Origin: Chara braunii
Taxonomy: Eukaryota > Streptophyta > Charophyceae > Charales > Characeae
DNA: 23,855 nucleotides
Assembly (NCBI GenBank): GCA_003427395.1
Contig: BFEA01000649.1
Coordinates: 306,796 to 330,650, forward strand
Reading direction: 5' to 3'
Shown: positions 1 to 8,871 of the stretch, piece by piece
Position numbering within the stretch: position 1 is the stretch's first letter
Layout of the letters: every line of letters starts with the position of its first letter
Notes under the pieces: generated by a model
Told to the model about the DNA's origin: nothing
What the model saw: only the letters and a program-made list of their open reading frames with translations
The model's database searches: none
Translations under genes and position numbers: made by a program

Positions 1-243
1 GGGGGTCGGGTAGCCCCCCGGCGGGGGTCCGGGGTGAAACCCCTACCCCGGCTTGGGCCCCGGGGATCCCCACGGGACAACCCTGATTGTGCCCTCGGCG
101 GCGGAAACGGCGACCGCTGCGGTCGCAACCATAACCGCGGAAGCCGGGACTGAAATCGTTGGGGGTGGCGGCGAGCGCGAGGGCACAGCGTGGGGGTCAA
201 GATTCGATGGCGGTGGCGCCTGCAAGATGATGGCCCCTCGTCG

Positions 244-291
<48 letters not shown>

Positions 292-540
292 ATGTCTCTT
301 TCCACGCGCAGACACCACCCACGATAACCTGTTTAAGAAAAAAAAAAAAACATAAATCAAATGATTGATTGATTGATTGATTGAGAATGCAGATGAACCG
401 CACACGCATAGCTGGCAGTCAATGAACCGCACATGCAGAGCTGGCAATCAAACAACCTCCAAACATTTCGAGTCGTAATGTCAACTCACAGTATATCTCT
501 TAAAAACAATCAAGTTCAGCAGTGAACATTAACAATGATG
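1..540. other. GC-rich edge region, no gene recognised
   Basis: The first ~240 bases are GC-rich with several G and C runs. They are followed by a pure (CT)n tract (about 246-287), an A-run near 340-350 and a short (TGAT)n tract (about 361-384). Open frames exist on both strands, but they run through the microsatellites as Ser-Leu or Arg-Glu repeats and show no domain. The GC-rich start could be the end of a gene or repeat lying outside the window. I cannot assign it. Confidence 0.4.
246..287. repeat. (CT)n microsatellite
   Basis: Uninterrupted CT dinucleotide tract. The same motif recurs between most genes of the window. Confidence 0.95.
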
Positions 541-1375
541 GGTGTAGCTCAATGGAACGATGAGGTGAGCGAATGCGACTCCTTCACTTGTCTGAAGCAC
601 TGCCAGTCGTCTTCGACAGGCCGAGAACAACCGAAGTCGTCTTCGGCAAGCCGAAAACAACTTCCGCCACTACCCTTATTCGCGAAAGTAACACGACTCC
701 GTCGTTCGAAACATGAAACACTGCCTGTCGTCTTCGGAAAAGCCGAGAACAACTCCCTCCACCACCCTTAGTCGTGAAAACGCCCCCCGACAAAAGAGGA
801 TTTCAAAAGTAGTGCTACAATCCTTTATCTGCCACTACCGGTCCGAAAACCTGCTGTTTTTTTACAGACGCAACAAACCACTCGATACTAGGCTTGCGAC
901 GGTTCGAGCCCCAAACAAACGCAGACTCGAACTGATGAACGCCCCAAAGACCATGAAAGCAACCCTTATGGCCATCTGTTCAAAATACCCAAAAATCATG
1001 AAGCGTCCTGAAGTGATGAACGTCCCGAAGACCATGAAAGCAACCCTTATGACCATTTGTTCAAATACCCGAAAACCATAAAGCATCCCAAAGTGATAAA
1101 CGTCCCGAAGACAATGAAAGCAACTCTTGTGGCCACTTTTCAAGCTACTTCGGGATGCTTCATGATTTTCGGCTAGCTTAATACATATGTGTTTCAAGAT
1201 CGTGTTTGATATGAAAAGTTGAAAACTCAATTTACTGTGTGGTTTCACCATGAACAAACTAACCCTCCTCTCGATTTCATGATAGGGAAACTATTTTCAG
1301 GATGCACAAACCAACATCATTTTTCCTACTTCACAGTTTTCATATGCGAATTTTCAAGTGTGCGATAACCGTTTG
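541..1375. repeat. Degenerate minisatellite-bearing dispersed repeat
   Basis: Two blocks of internal repeats are visible. Between about 605 and 755 a motif like GTCGTCTTCGGCAAGCCG recurs three times (near 609, 637 and 727). Between 929 and about 1150 there are three copies of an ~80-bp unit, starting near 929, 1010 and 1090, each containing a variant of TGATGAACGTCCCGAAGACC. That unit resembles the tandem or inverted unit inside the insertion at 13028-13497 (CCTGAAGTGGTGAAAGCTCC and following). The right part of both regions also carries a similar GATAACCGYTTGTG string (near 1363 here, 13486 there). I take this as an old relative of the same non-autonomous element. No left end or target duplication was found. 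Confidence 0.5.
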
Positions 1376-1667
1376 TGAAAATATGTGGTCAATGCAGCGC
1401 GATGGTGTGGGCAAAACATCTTTGAATAATACACATGATAATTGTTTGAGGCTCATTCGTCGCAAACACGGGTGGACAACACTTCTTGGATGGGTACCCG
1501 TTGTGTGTGCCATGCGTTATGCGTGTGGGGCCGACGTGTCCATGGTCTTCAGAGACCCTTTCGTTGTTCCGTTTTTTGTGACGTACTCGGATGGTTTGCT
1601 GCATCACATTCAGTACATGCCGGTGGAGAACATGGCAGGCAACGATGATAACAGGGGCATTTCATAA
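1302..1667 (+). CDS. Unassigned open frame upstream of the histone-like gene
   Basis: A 121-codon open frame is present, with ATG at 1302 and a later ATG near 1383. It has a hydrophobic, Cys/Trp-containing middle and no motif I recognise. It overlaps the right end of the repeat described at 541-1375, which weakens the case for coding. It could be a 5' exon of the histone-like gene or chance open sequence. I could not find a splice pair that joins it in frame to the downstream histone frame. Alternative frames across 1440-1650 are equally open. Confidence 0.15.
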   Translation: MHKPTSFFLLHSFHMRIFKCAITVCENMWSMQRDGVGKTSLNNTHDNCLRLIRRKHGWTTLLGWVPVVCAMRYACGADVSMVFRDPFVVPFFVTYSDGLLHHIQYMPVENMAGNDDNRGIS

Positions 1668-2038
1668 CCTCAATACAACCAGCATGTGAGATAAATGAAC
1701 CGCCTGCAGACACGGACGTGGCATATGCTGCAAACAGACCAGCTGAAGACACGGATGCGGGATGTGCTGTTGTGGACAAGAGCAGACCACCAAGCGGCAC
1801 GATAGATAACGATGGTAGCCGGAAGATTGGACGAGGAATGAAGCGGAAGGCCACAAGCAGAAGAGACAATGGGGGAACACCGACGCTAGCACAGAGGGGG
1901 AGGGGAGAAAATGGGAAGGGGGGAAGAACACCAATGGCACGTGGACGAGGGAGAGGACGGGGGAGGAAACAGGGAGGAGCAGCAATGGATGACCCGGGGG
2001 AAACACGAGGGAAAATTGGTGGAAGCGAAGGGGTTTAG
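1652..2038 (+). CDS. Putative N-terminal tail of histone H3-like protein
   Basis: This open frame is in the same reading frame as the histone fold downstream and is separated from it by one TAG (2036-2038). Its translation is tail-like: a Pro/Asp-rich start, then a strongly basic Arg/Gly/Lys region containing GMKRKATSRR and ARGRGRGRGRKQGG, as expected for a disordered histone tail. The first in-frame ATG falls inside the basic part (1838), so the true start is unknown. The TAG sits in a TTTAG string followed by AGG, which resembles a splice acceptor in phase 0. I found no convincing donor, so a short intron, a nonsense mutation and a base error all remain possible. Confidence 0.4.
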   Translation, partial: QGHFITSIQPACEINEPPADTDVAYAANRPAEDTDAGCAVVDKSRPPSGTIDNDGSRKIGRGMKRKATSRRDNGGTPTLAQRGRGENGKGGRTPMARGRGRGRGRKQGGAAMDDPGETRGKIGGSEGV

Positions 2039-2557
2039 AGGCGCAATCGTCGACATAAAGAGGCTGTTGTGGCAGAAATGCGCCGGTTGCAACGCAGCAT
2101 AGACCTTTGCATCGCTTACAGACCATTTGTAAGGCTAGTGAAGGAGATTGTGCAGAAAAAAGAAGTTGCAACAAATCCAATGCGGTTCCAAATGCTTGCA
2201 ATTTGTGCACTTCTCGAGGCAGCCGAAACTTATCTCGTGCATTTGATGGAGAGTTCGAATGGGGTTGCAATCCATTCGAAGTGGGTGACGATCTTTCCAA
2301 AGGATATAAGACTTGTTGACACATTGCAAAAACCACGTTGGTGTGTCTTTACAAAAGACATAACGGATGAGAAAGAAGTAGTCAGACAAAGACAGAAGAG
2401 TAGGAGGGCAATTGCTAATGTCGCAAACACAGAACAAGCAGTGCACGAATCCACACAACAGCATAATTGTGGGAAGGGCAAGGGGGCGTCCAAGAGGAAA
2501 GGAAAGCTTGTGAAAAGCACCGCGACAAAAAAAAAACAAAAAATGATTATTTTCTGA
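2039..2557 (+). CDS. Divergent histone H3-like protein with basic C-terminal extension
   Basis: The translation follows histone H3 from helix alpha-N through alpha-3. An EMRRLQRSIDLCI segment matches the H3 alpha-N region (REIRKYQKSTELLI in canonical H3). RPFVRLVKEIVQ matches alpha-1, RFQMLAICALLEAAETYLV matches alpha-2 and AIHSKWVTIFPKDIRL matches loop 2 and alpha-3. Between the alpha-1 Gln and the RFQ motif there are nine residues instead of the six of canonical H3. A longer loop 1 is a known hallmark of centromeric H3 (CenH3) proteins. Canonical H3 ends soon after alpha-3, but this frame continues about 75 residues into a Lys-rich tail ending in KKKQK. The first ATG inside this frame (2078) would remove part of alpha-N, so translation probably starts upstream (see 1652-2038). 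It could be a CenH3-like paralogue, a transposon- or virus-borne histone, or a decaying copy. The histone assignment is firm; the subtype is not. Confidence 0.8.
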   Translation, partial: RRNRRHKEAVVAEMRRLQRSIDLCIAYRPFVRLVKEIVQKKEVATNPMRFQMLAICALLEAAETYLVHLMESSNGVAIHSKWVTIFPKDIRLVDTLQKPRWCVFTKDITDEKEVVRQRQKSRRAIANVANTEQAVHESTQQHNCGKGKGASKRKGKLVKSTATKKKQKMIIF

Positions 2558-2975
2558 TAGAACTTGTGTGTGTGTGTGTGTGCTAGATAGATAAATAGAT
2601 AGATGGATAGATAAATAGATAGATGGATAGATAAATAGATAGATAGATAAATAGATAGATAGAGAGAGAGAGAGTACAAACATTTTTATCCTCCGGCAGG
2701 ATGCACGTGTACTGTTGTCTGTAGCATCCACTTCCCAACCTTGGACTTCGGCGATGTACGACAGATATATTTTTGAAGTCGGTTTATGTTATTTCTAATC
2801 CCGCTATTAACTACGAAGCATGCACGTTTTTTTTTTTTTTTTCATATATCATATATTTGGGTGACACGAACGCATTCCGCTTCCTACGCGTTCATTGATA
2901 GAACAAAAATTTGCTGACCGTTGTCTTTTTCATTGTTTTGTCTCTTTCATTTGTCCTTTTATTGTCTTTTTCGAT
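2558..2975. repeat. Intergenic microsatellites and a fragment of the downstream tandem repeat
   Basis: The interval holds (TG)n at about 2565-2581, an imperfect (GATA)n tract at about 2583-2665 passing into (GA)n, and a T-run near 2828-2842. Bases 2721-2743 match 22 of 23 bases of the tandem repeat at 5552-5574 (core CACTTCCCAACCTTG), so a fragment of that repeat family lies here. No gene is seen. Confidence 0.7.
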
Positions 2976-3511
2976 ATGAACAACGAAGGTGAGGGGGGAG
3001 TGGGGGGGAGTGCGGGGGGGAGTGGGGGGAGTTCGCAAATGTTGTCTGTTAATGACATTGTGTTTTCCTGTCCATGTTTGTCCCCTTCTATGGTTGTCAT
3101 CGCGCGGCGGGACATTGGTGACGTTTCGATTGTCACTCTTATTTTCGACAGAAGAAAAGGTGAGTTATCGTGCAATGAAATTCTTTCATATAGAGTAAGT
3201 GAAAAATATGAGAATGCATCAAAAGACACGACCACATGCTCACAGTCAGACACTTACACATGCTGACCCATCCGAAGTCCCAAGCACACTACGAGCATAA
3301 TAGGCAAACACACTTACATATAAAAAAACGGAAAAAAAAAAAAGAAAAAAAAATGTTAGGTTGGCGCGTGCGGGTCGTTTCAACAAGAACAGTTACCATC
3401 ATTTGGTAGACGGCACCCGGTGTCCAACCATGCATAAAGGTTGGCGATACTGTTGCTGTGTGTGCAACCCTTCAAAAGTGTGTTGCATTGCTTGTGNAAA
3501 NTTGAGATNNN

Positions 3512-3583
<72 letters not shown>

Positions 3584-4801
3584 CTGTTTGTGACGATATA
3601 TATATATACACACAGAAAGAGAGAGAAAGCGAGAGGAGAGTAAGTCTCTTTGAGGATCTTGTTCAAAGGCGAAACCTCCATCTCTGCCATTCTGTTTTTC
3701 CTCCCCCGCCCCACCCCTTCCCCCCCTCTCCCGTCTTTGGACTGAACGTCACTGTTGTCGTTGCACTGACAGACGGAGTCAGACAAAGATAGAAAAATGA
3801 CGGCAATGACGACGGAACAAGTGGAGAGAGCTGAGAGAGAGGTGATAAAGTACGTGATAGAGGGAATCCACTATGACAATGAGGACGAGTTGAAACTATT
3901 ACACGAAAGAGCACCGGCGTACTTCAACGTCACCTTGGACATCCAGAGGTCAATAGCAGCAAACGGAGACAAATCGACGAGAGCACAACAGTTGCTGCAT
4001 CGCTTACAACAAAGTGCGTGCGTGGCTAAGGACGAGACGTTGACATGTTGCTCTGCGTACACCCTTCAGCGAGTTGTGGAATGGATGTGTAATGACGAAG
4101 ACATCGACAAGAGTAAGTGAGAGGGAGGTGGTTTTTACGACAGATCGGCGTTCAAAAAGTTTGTCACATCTCGGGCGAAGGAAGCTCGAATGTTGAAGAC
4201 AGAAGCGCATGGCATATTGAAGAGTAATGCAGCGGAGATATTGACACTCAGCAGGATGAACGAGCTACCTCAAACAGACCCTGTTGACTACCATGATTTG
4301 GCAACAGTGGTGGTGGAGGATGTCGAGTACGTCTTGCTCAATCAGATTATGGATTTCATGTTGAAGACAGATAATGATACAAATTTGATTCACGAGGCCT
4401 TACACGAGGTGACAGAGGATGCAATAGCAGCAGCAGAGCTTGCTGATGTCGAGAGCACAAAGGATGAAAATCAATTAGTGTTGGGGACTCCAATATGTCA
4501 CGGGGACATATTCACAGTTCTGGAGGACCTCACCAGGGCATCAACGGAAGCAGAGAGAATGAGCAAAAAAATACAAGGATGGCAATCGGTTGTTGCGGAA
4601 GCAATCAATGCGACACACCATATGCCAGATAGCACACTGCAGACTACAAGTGGCGTGAGATCTGTAACAGCGGTTCAGAACCCGTTGACGATTCCTACTG
4701 TGGATACGTTGAGTGTCCATAATGCATTTAGAGTGTGGAGATTACCACCCTATCGTCCTTTACATGAGATCATCGAAGGACACGAACAAGTGGCATTCTA
4801 G
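2976..4801 (+). CDS. Three-exon gene, possible histone-fold doublet (unassigned)
   Basis: Proposed exons are 2976-3159, 3783-4112 and 4203-4801 (370 codons). The introns are 3160-3782 (GTGAGT...GTCAG, with a long pyrimidine tract before the acceptor) and 4113-4202 (GTAAGT...GACAG). Both are phase 1 and restore the frame, and the second removes an in-frame TGA at 4118. An acceptor at 4232 would also keep frame. Exon 1 encodes a Gly/Ser-rich N-terminus. I recognise no family with certainty. In exon 2, EVIKYVIEGIHYDNED and LTCCSAYTLQRVVEWM loosely recall H2B alpha-1 and alpha-3. In exon 3, LIHEALHEVTEDAI and ICHGDIFTVLEDL recall histone alpha-2 and alpha-3 (compare VTAMDVVYALK in H4). A fused pair of histone folds is therefore possible but unproven. 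The histone H3-like gene lies about 420 bp upstream. The splice model is better supported than the fold. Confidence 0.5.
3160..3782 (+). other. Predicted intron 1 of the three-exon gene, containing (TA)n
   Basis: The donor is AAAAG/GTGAGT at 3159/3160 and the acceptor is GGAGTCAG/AC at 3782/3783, preceded by a C/T-rich stretch (about 3695-3740). The intron is phase 1 on both sides. It contains a (TA)n microsatellite at about 3512-3576 with ambiguous bases just before it. The nearby acceptor at 3772 would break the frame. Confidence 0.5.
4113..4202 (+). other. Predicted intron 2 of the three-exon gene
   Basis: It begins with a consensus GTAAGT and ends GAAGACAG. It is 90 bp and phase 1, and it removes the only stop (TGA 4118-4120) between two long same-frame open stretches. 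The 3' end is not pyrimidine-rich, and an alternative acceptor at 4231-4232 (120-bp intron) keeps the same frame. Confidence 0.5.
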
Positions 4802-5029
4802 GGAGTGCATGCGGATAGCGGAACTAGTGAGAACGAAATTGCACAGACAGGGGATGATGAAAAACCGCCGTCACGCGAGGTGGGATTGAGTGGCAGTGAT
4901 ATCTGCGATGACGAGGAGGGTGACGAATACGACTCTTATTGGGGCGTTCAGCGTGGTGGTGGACAGGCCCCGAAAGGGTGGTGTCATGCAATTTTAAGGT
5001 TGAAACATGTTTTTGCCCACACCTGTTGA
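4802..5029 (+). other. Same-frame acidic open stretch after the TAG at 4799
   Basis: The reading frame of exon 3 stays open after the TAG for another 75 codons. It is rich in Asp/Glu (for example SGSDICDDEEGDEYDSYW) and then ends at 5029. It could be the original C-terminus of the upstream gene cut by a nonsense change, a further exon, or chance. No donor/acceptor pair of reasonable length was found. Confidence 0.3.
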
Positions 5030-5401
5030 TACGTGTTGTGGACAAGGAAATAACACGGGGCGGGTCTCTTCAGTTCGCCGGCGTTAAGGCAGTTATGTCG
5101 TGCATGGAAAACGGCAAACGATGACATCGTACAGGAAAATCATGGTTTGTTCTCGTACATAAGGAGATAATTCTTATGACATCAATGTCATGGGGTGTGA
5201 ACCTCAGTTGCATCATACATGGAGCAGTTGTCACTGCATGCGGAGGAACCGTGCATCCCACAATGTCAACAGCACATGCAATTATAAATGCAGAACCAAA
5301 ACGCCGACTCTCTCTCACGACAGACGGCACCATCGATGCTGCGATGGACAGAAGACATTCAGAGGAAGAACATTCGAAACACATAAAATTCTATGACTTT
5401 G
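5030..5401. other. Intergenic sequence without a recognised feature
   Basis: Frames are open here (for example one starting near 5176), but the product has no recognisable domain and runs on into the (CT)n/(GT)n tract as Ser-Leu and Cys-Val repeats. I see nothing else. Confidence 0.4.
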
Positions 5402-5458
<57 letters not shown>

Positions 5459-5769
5459 GTTTTGACCGTATCACAGTCACCCACGCTTGTGACGATGTGG
5501 TTGGGAAGTGGGGGCCATATGTGAAGACGTTGTTGGTATATTACGTCGTAAGTAGCACCCACTTCCCAACCTTGTACAAATGTGAGGTTTTTTATGTCTT
5601 TATTACCGAAATTGCATCACATTTACAAACCGGTCTTCCACATACATTCGTGACGATATCGTTGAGATGTCGGGGCCGTGTATTAACATGTTGTTGTCGT
5701 ATTCCGCCATAAGTGACACCCAGTTGCCAACTGTGTTGAAATGTTGCAGTTACACAAATTGGTTCCTAA

Positions 5770-5831
<62 letters not shown>

Positions 5832-6145
5832 ATTGTTTTGACGGTATTACTGTCACCCACGCTTGTGACGATGTGGTTAGGAAGTGGGCGTCATATATGA
5901 AGACGTTGTTGGTATATTACGGCGTAAGTGGCACCCACTCCCCAACCTTGTACAAATGTGAGTTTTTTTTATGTCTTTATTGTTCAAATTGCATCACATT
6001 GACAGACCGGCCTTCCTCATACATTCGTGACGATATGGTCGAGATGTCGGGGCCGTCTATGAACATGTTGTTGTCATATTCCGGCAGAAGTGACACCCAG
6101 TTGCCAACTGTGTTGAAATGTTGCAGTTACACAAATTGGTTCCTA

Positions 6146-6202
<57 letters not shown>

Positions 6203-6526
6203 ATTGTTTTGACCGTATCATTGTCACTCACGCTTGTGACGATGTGGTTAGGGAGTGGGGGCCATATATGAAGACGTTGTTGGTATATTATGGCGTAAGT
6301 GGCACCCACTTCCCAACCTTGTACAAATGTGAGGTTTGTTATATCTTTATTGTTGAAATTGCATCACATTTACAGACCGGTCTTCCACATACATTCGTGA
6401 CGATATCGTTCAGAGGTCGGGGTCGTGTATTAACAGGTTGTTATCGTATTCCGTCATAAGTGACATATTGGTTGCCAACTGTCTTGAAATGTTGCACGTA
6501 GACAATTTCGTTCCTAAGTCAGTCTC
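5402..6526. repeat. Three tandem copies of a ~375-bp dimeric repeat with (CT)n spacers
   Basis: The units are about 5402-5773, 5774-6150 and 6151-6526. Each starts with a CT (or CT+GT) microsatellite, followed by a conserved body beginning TGTTATTGTTTTGAC. Inside each unit two diverged halves of about 185 bp can be aligned: GCTTGTGACGATGTGGTT...CACTTCCCAACCTTG against ATTCGTGACGATATCGTT...CCAGTTGCCAACTGTG. The array is therefore a dimer-based higher-order repeat. The third copy ends GTTCCTAAGTCAGTCTC exactly where the LTR element begins. Confidence 0.85.
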
Positions 6527-7265
6527 TGTTACATGCTGAAAGCCTACACACGGGCCCCTCACGTGACCCGAGGTTGGAATAGGGCCCCAAGTTGCGTCAC
6601 CACAACCTGAAGACCCTATGGCATTCTTACTTGGGCCTGCATCACAAAAACGCCAGCTTTAGATTATTTTTATATTCTTTTATTTATTTATTTCCTGCTG
6701 TTTTTCTAACGGGTGTAATGTTGTCCGTTTTGTGGCTAGGTATACGTTTTAGGACCAGGGTCAGATTCAGGCCTAAAGGCTGAGCTCCTAAAAACGTTTG
6801 GACCTTTTATTTTGTTTTCAAACAGATTTTTACCTGTTCGGACCCAGGTCGACGTTGAGGCCGGATACGTCCGCACAGGACCGGTTTGAAGCCAGGTACC
6901 AGGAAACTGAATCCTGGACAGGGCCTGGACGTCAGGTAGGGACCCAGACAGGCCGTTTTTAGGCCAAGGACTGAACCAGTTTTTGAAGCCTGCGATCTGG
7001 ACTGTGGATCGGAGTTTTGATTTGAACGGTCCACAACGTAGGCCATGGACTCACTGGGTCCGGCTCAGCACTACTTAAGTTGGGCCAACGCCCGGTTGTG
7101 GGAGAAGGTACCAGGAGAAATCCAACGTTATGCTGGTTCAGGAACTTGGCTGCTGCGCTATTTTGGAGACTCCCTGCTGCGCTATTTTGGAGACTGCAGC
7201 TGCGCTGTTCATCGACAATGAGGCACAACGCTGAAGGAGTCCAGCGCCGAGGAGAGTATTGGAGT

Positions 7266-7333
<68 letters not shown>

Positions 7334-7932
7334 GACTTACCTGTACCAGCGCCATAGCTGGCTCCGCGGTACCTGCAAGTTCAGCCATCACCAGGTAAGT
7401 GTAGAAAGCGTCTAACTTTCATTCTCTTCTTCTTCTTCTTCTTTTTCTTCTTCTTCAGAGTAGAGATAGAGGTGACTGCAGACATTGTTTGGACACGGCC
7501 TTCGGCCTTCTCGGACATGACATTCAGATCGGACTTACACTCTACATCGGGGTTGAACTGTGTATGACATTCGGATATCAGACTTGGATTGGACTTGGTT
7601 ACCTCCTATGTCCCTCCTCTTTTGTATGTCTATGAATCTCTCCCCATGTGTGTGAGTGAAAGGACAATCTTTCTGATGTCTTGCCCTTCCGAAGTTTCTC
7701 CCTTTCATGTTGTTGTCCACGTGTCCTTTTGATACTAAATATTCCGCTGCGCTGCTTCCCAGCCCATGATGATAATGATACGAATGTGTTGTTGTTGATT
7801 TCCCGTTGGTTCACTCTTCGCATCGTGCACATTGACATCTTGTGAATGTTGCACCTATGCTGTTGGTTGTTGCCACTTTCGTCATTGCTAGATCCTAGGC
7901 TCTCAGTGCATTTCACTTTCTGATATGCTACA
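6527..7932 (+). repeat. 5' LTR
   Basis: It begins TGTTACATGCTGAAAGCC and ends ...GATATGCTACA, immediately before the primer-binding site. It contains a long pure (AG)n tract at about 7266-7330, which in the 3' LTR is shorter and interrupted. Substitutions against the 3' LTR are scattered along its length. The TG...CA ends fit the family. Confidence 0.9.
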
Positions 7933-7934
7933 AG

Positions 7935-7947
7935 TGGTATCGGAGCT
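7935..7947 (+). promoter_or_regulatory. Primer-binding site (initiator Met tRNA type)
   Basis: TGGTATCGGAGCT lies two bases after the LTR end. It matches the plant initiator-Met-tRNA primer site TGGTATCAGAGC at all but one position. Confidence 0.85.
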
Positions 7948-8126
7948 AGTGCGATGAATCTTGGCAACAACCAATCAATCAATTGATTGATTGGATTGAC
8001 GGTTTGCCACCAATCAATCTTCGATTGATTCAATCTTTGATTGATTCAATCTTCGATTGATTGATCAGTCAATCAGGAGATTGATCGAACAATCGATCAA
8101 TCAACAAGCAATCATCTGAGATTGAC

Positions 8127-8171
<45 letters not shown>

Positions 8172-8546
8172 ATTTGACAATTGTTTATTTAATCTTGGAA
8201 ATTTTCCGGAATTAATTATTTCTTTTTCGGAGAATTATTTTTTCGAGAATTTTTTTTTTCTTTTGAGAATAGTGTTTTCCTGAGAAATTATTTTTTTTTT
8301 TTTAGAATTTTTTTTCGAGAAATTATTTCTTTTCGCGAATTTTTCTTCCCGAGAAATTATTCTATTCCGAGAAATTATTTTTTCCGATAAATTTGGTTGC
8401 CGAGATCTTTTTTTCGTTCTGAAAATTCTTTTTCCGAGAATATTTTTTTTCCCTTGTTTAATTGTTAAATGTCTGCATTTTGACAATTTCGGTTCTTTTT
8501 CCGAAAATGTCCCTCTACACTTTCACTGCATAGGTCTGCAAATTCC

Positions 8547-8577
<31 letters not shown>

Positions 8578-8871
8578 CTGCATTTTTTTCTTTTTGCAAC
8601 CTACTCCTACTCTGAGTTTGTAAAAATCCTTCTTTTCTGATTCTCTGCAGTCCGAGCACCGAAGGTTCACATTTGCGTTCTGCATCACCTTCGGCACTCA
8701 GTGGGATTGGACAGTCTTTTTTTCGAATTTCTGATTAATTTTTTTAATCAAAATTATTATTATTATTATTTTTATTTTTTTTAGGAAAACTGTTCAATTT
8801 GGGATCTGTCCGATCCTTCCCACTTGTCTGCTGCCTACCTGTTCCTCCCCCTCTCCCGGGCACGACAGTGC
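7948..8871 (+). other. Retrotransposon leader, low-complexity
   Basis: The untranslated leader between the primer site and gag holds palindromic and tandem TGAT/ATCA repeats (about 7970-8172, pure tetranucleotide from about 8125). A series of irregular copies of a motif like CCGAGAAATTATTTTTT follows at about 8220-8450, then an A27 run (8551-8577) and a TTA/T-rich stretch near 8750-8785. No coding is seen. Confidence 0.7.

Noticed and set aside
43-447. A minus-strand protein in the GC-rich left edge
   Set aside because: The frame is carried by the (GA)n complement as Arg-Glu repeats and has no domain.
540-612. A tRNA gene starting GGGTGTAGCTCAATGG
   Set aside because: No anticodon arm, T arm or matching acceptor stem within 75 bases.
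1302-1667. A histone H4-like partner upstream of the H3-like gene
   Set aside because: No H4 helix motifs could be aligned to the translation.
1662-2336. A 224-codon minus-strand frame opposite the histone-like gene
   Set aside because: It is the shadow of the histone-coding strand and shows no domain; the + strand match to H3 is decisive.
4113-4143. A 31-bp intron ending at the nearer AG
   Set aside because: Too short for a normal intron and it breaks the frame; the acceptors at 4202 or 4232 keep it.
5402-6526. CRISPR-like array of regularly spaced repeats
   Set aside because: Units of ~375 bp with microsatellite spacers in a eukaryotic context; no short identical repeats with unique spacers.
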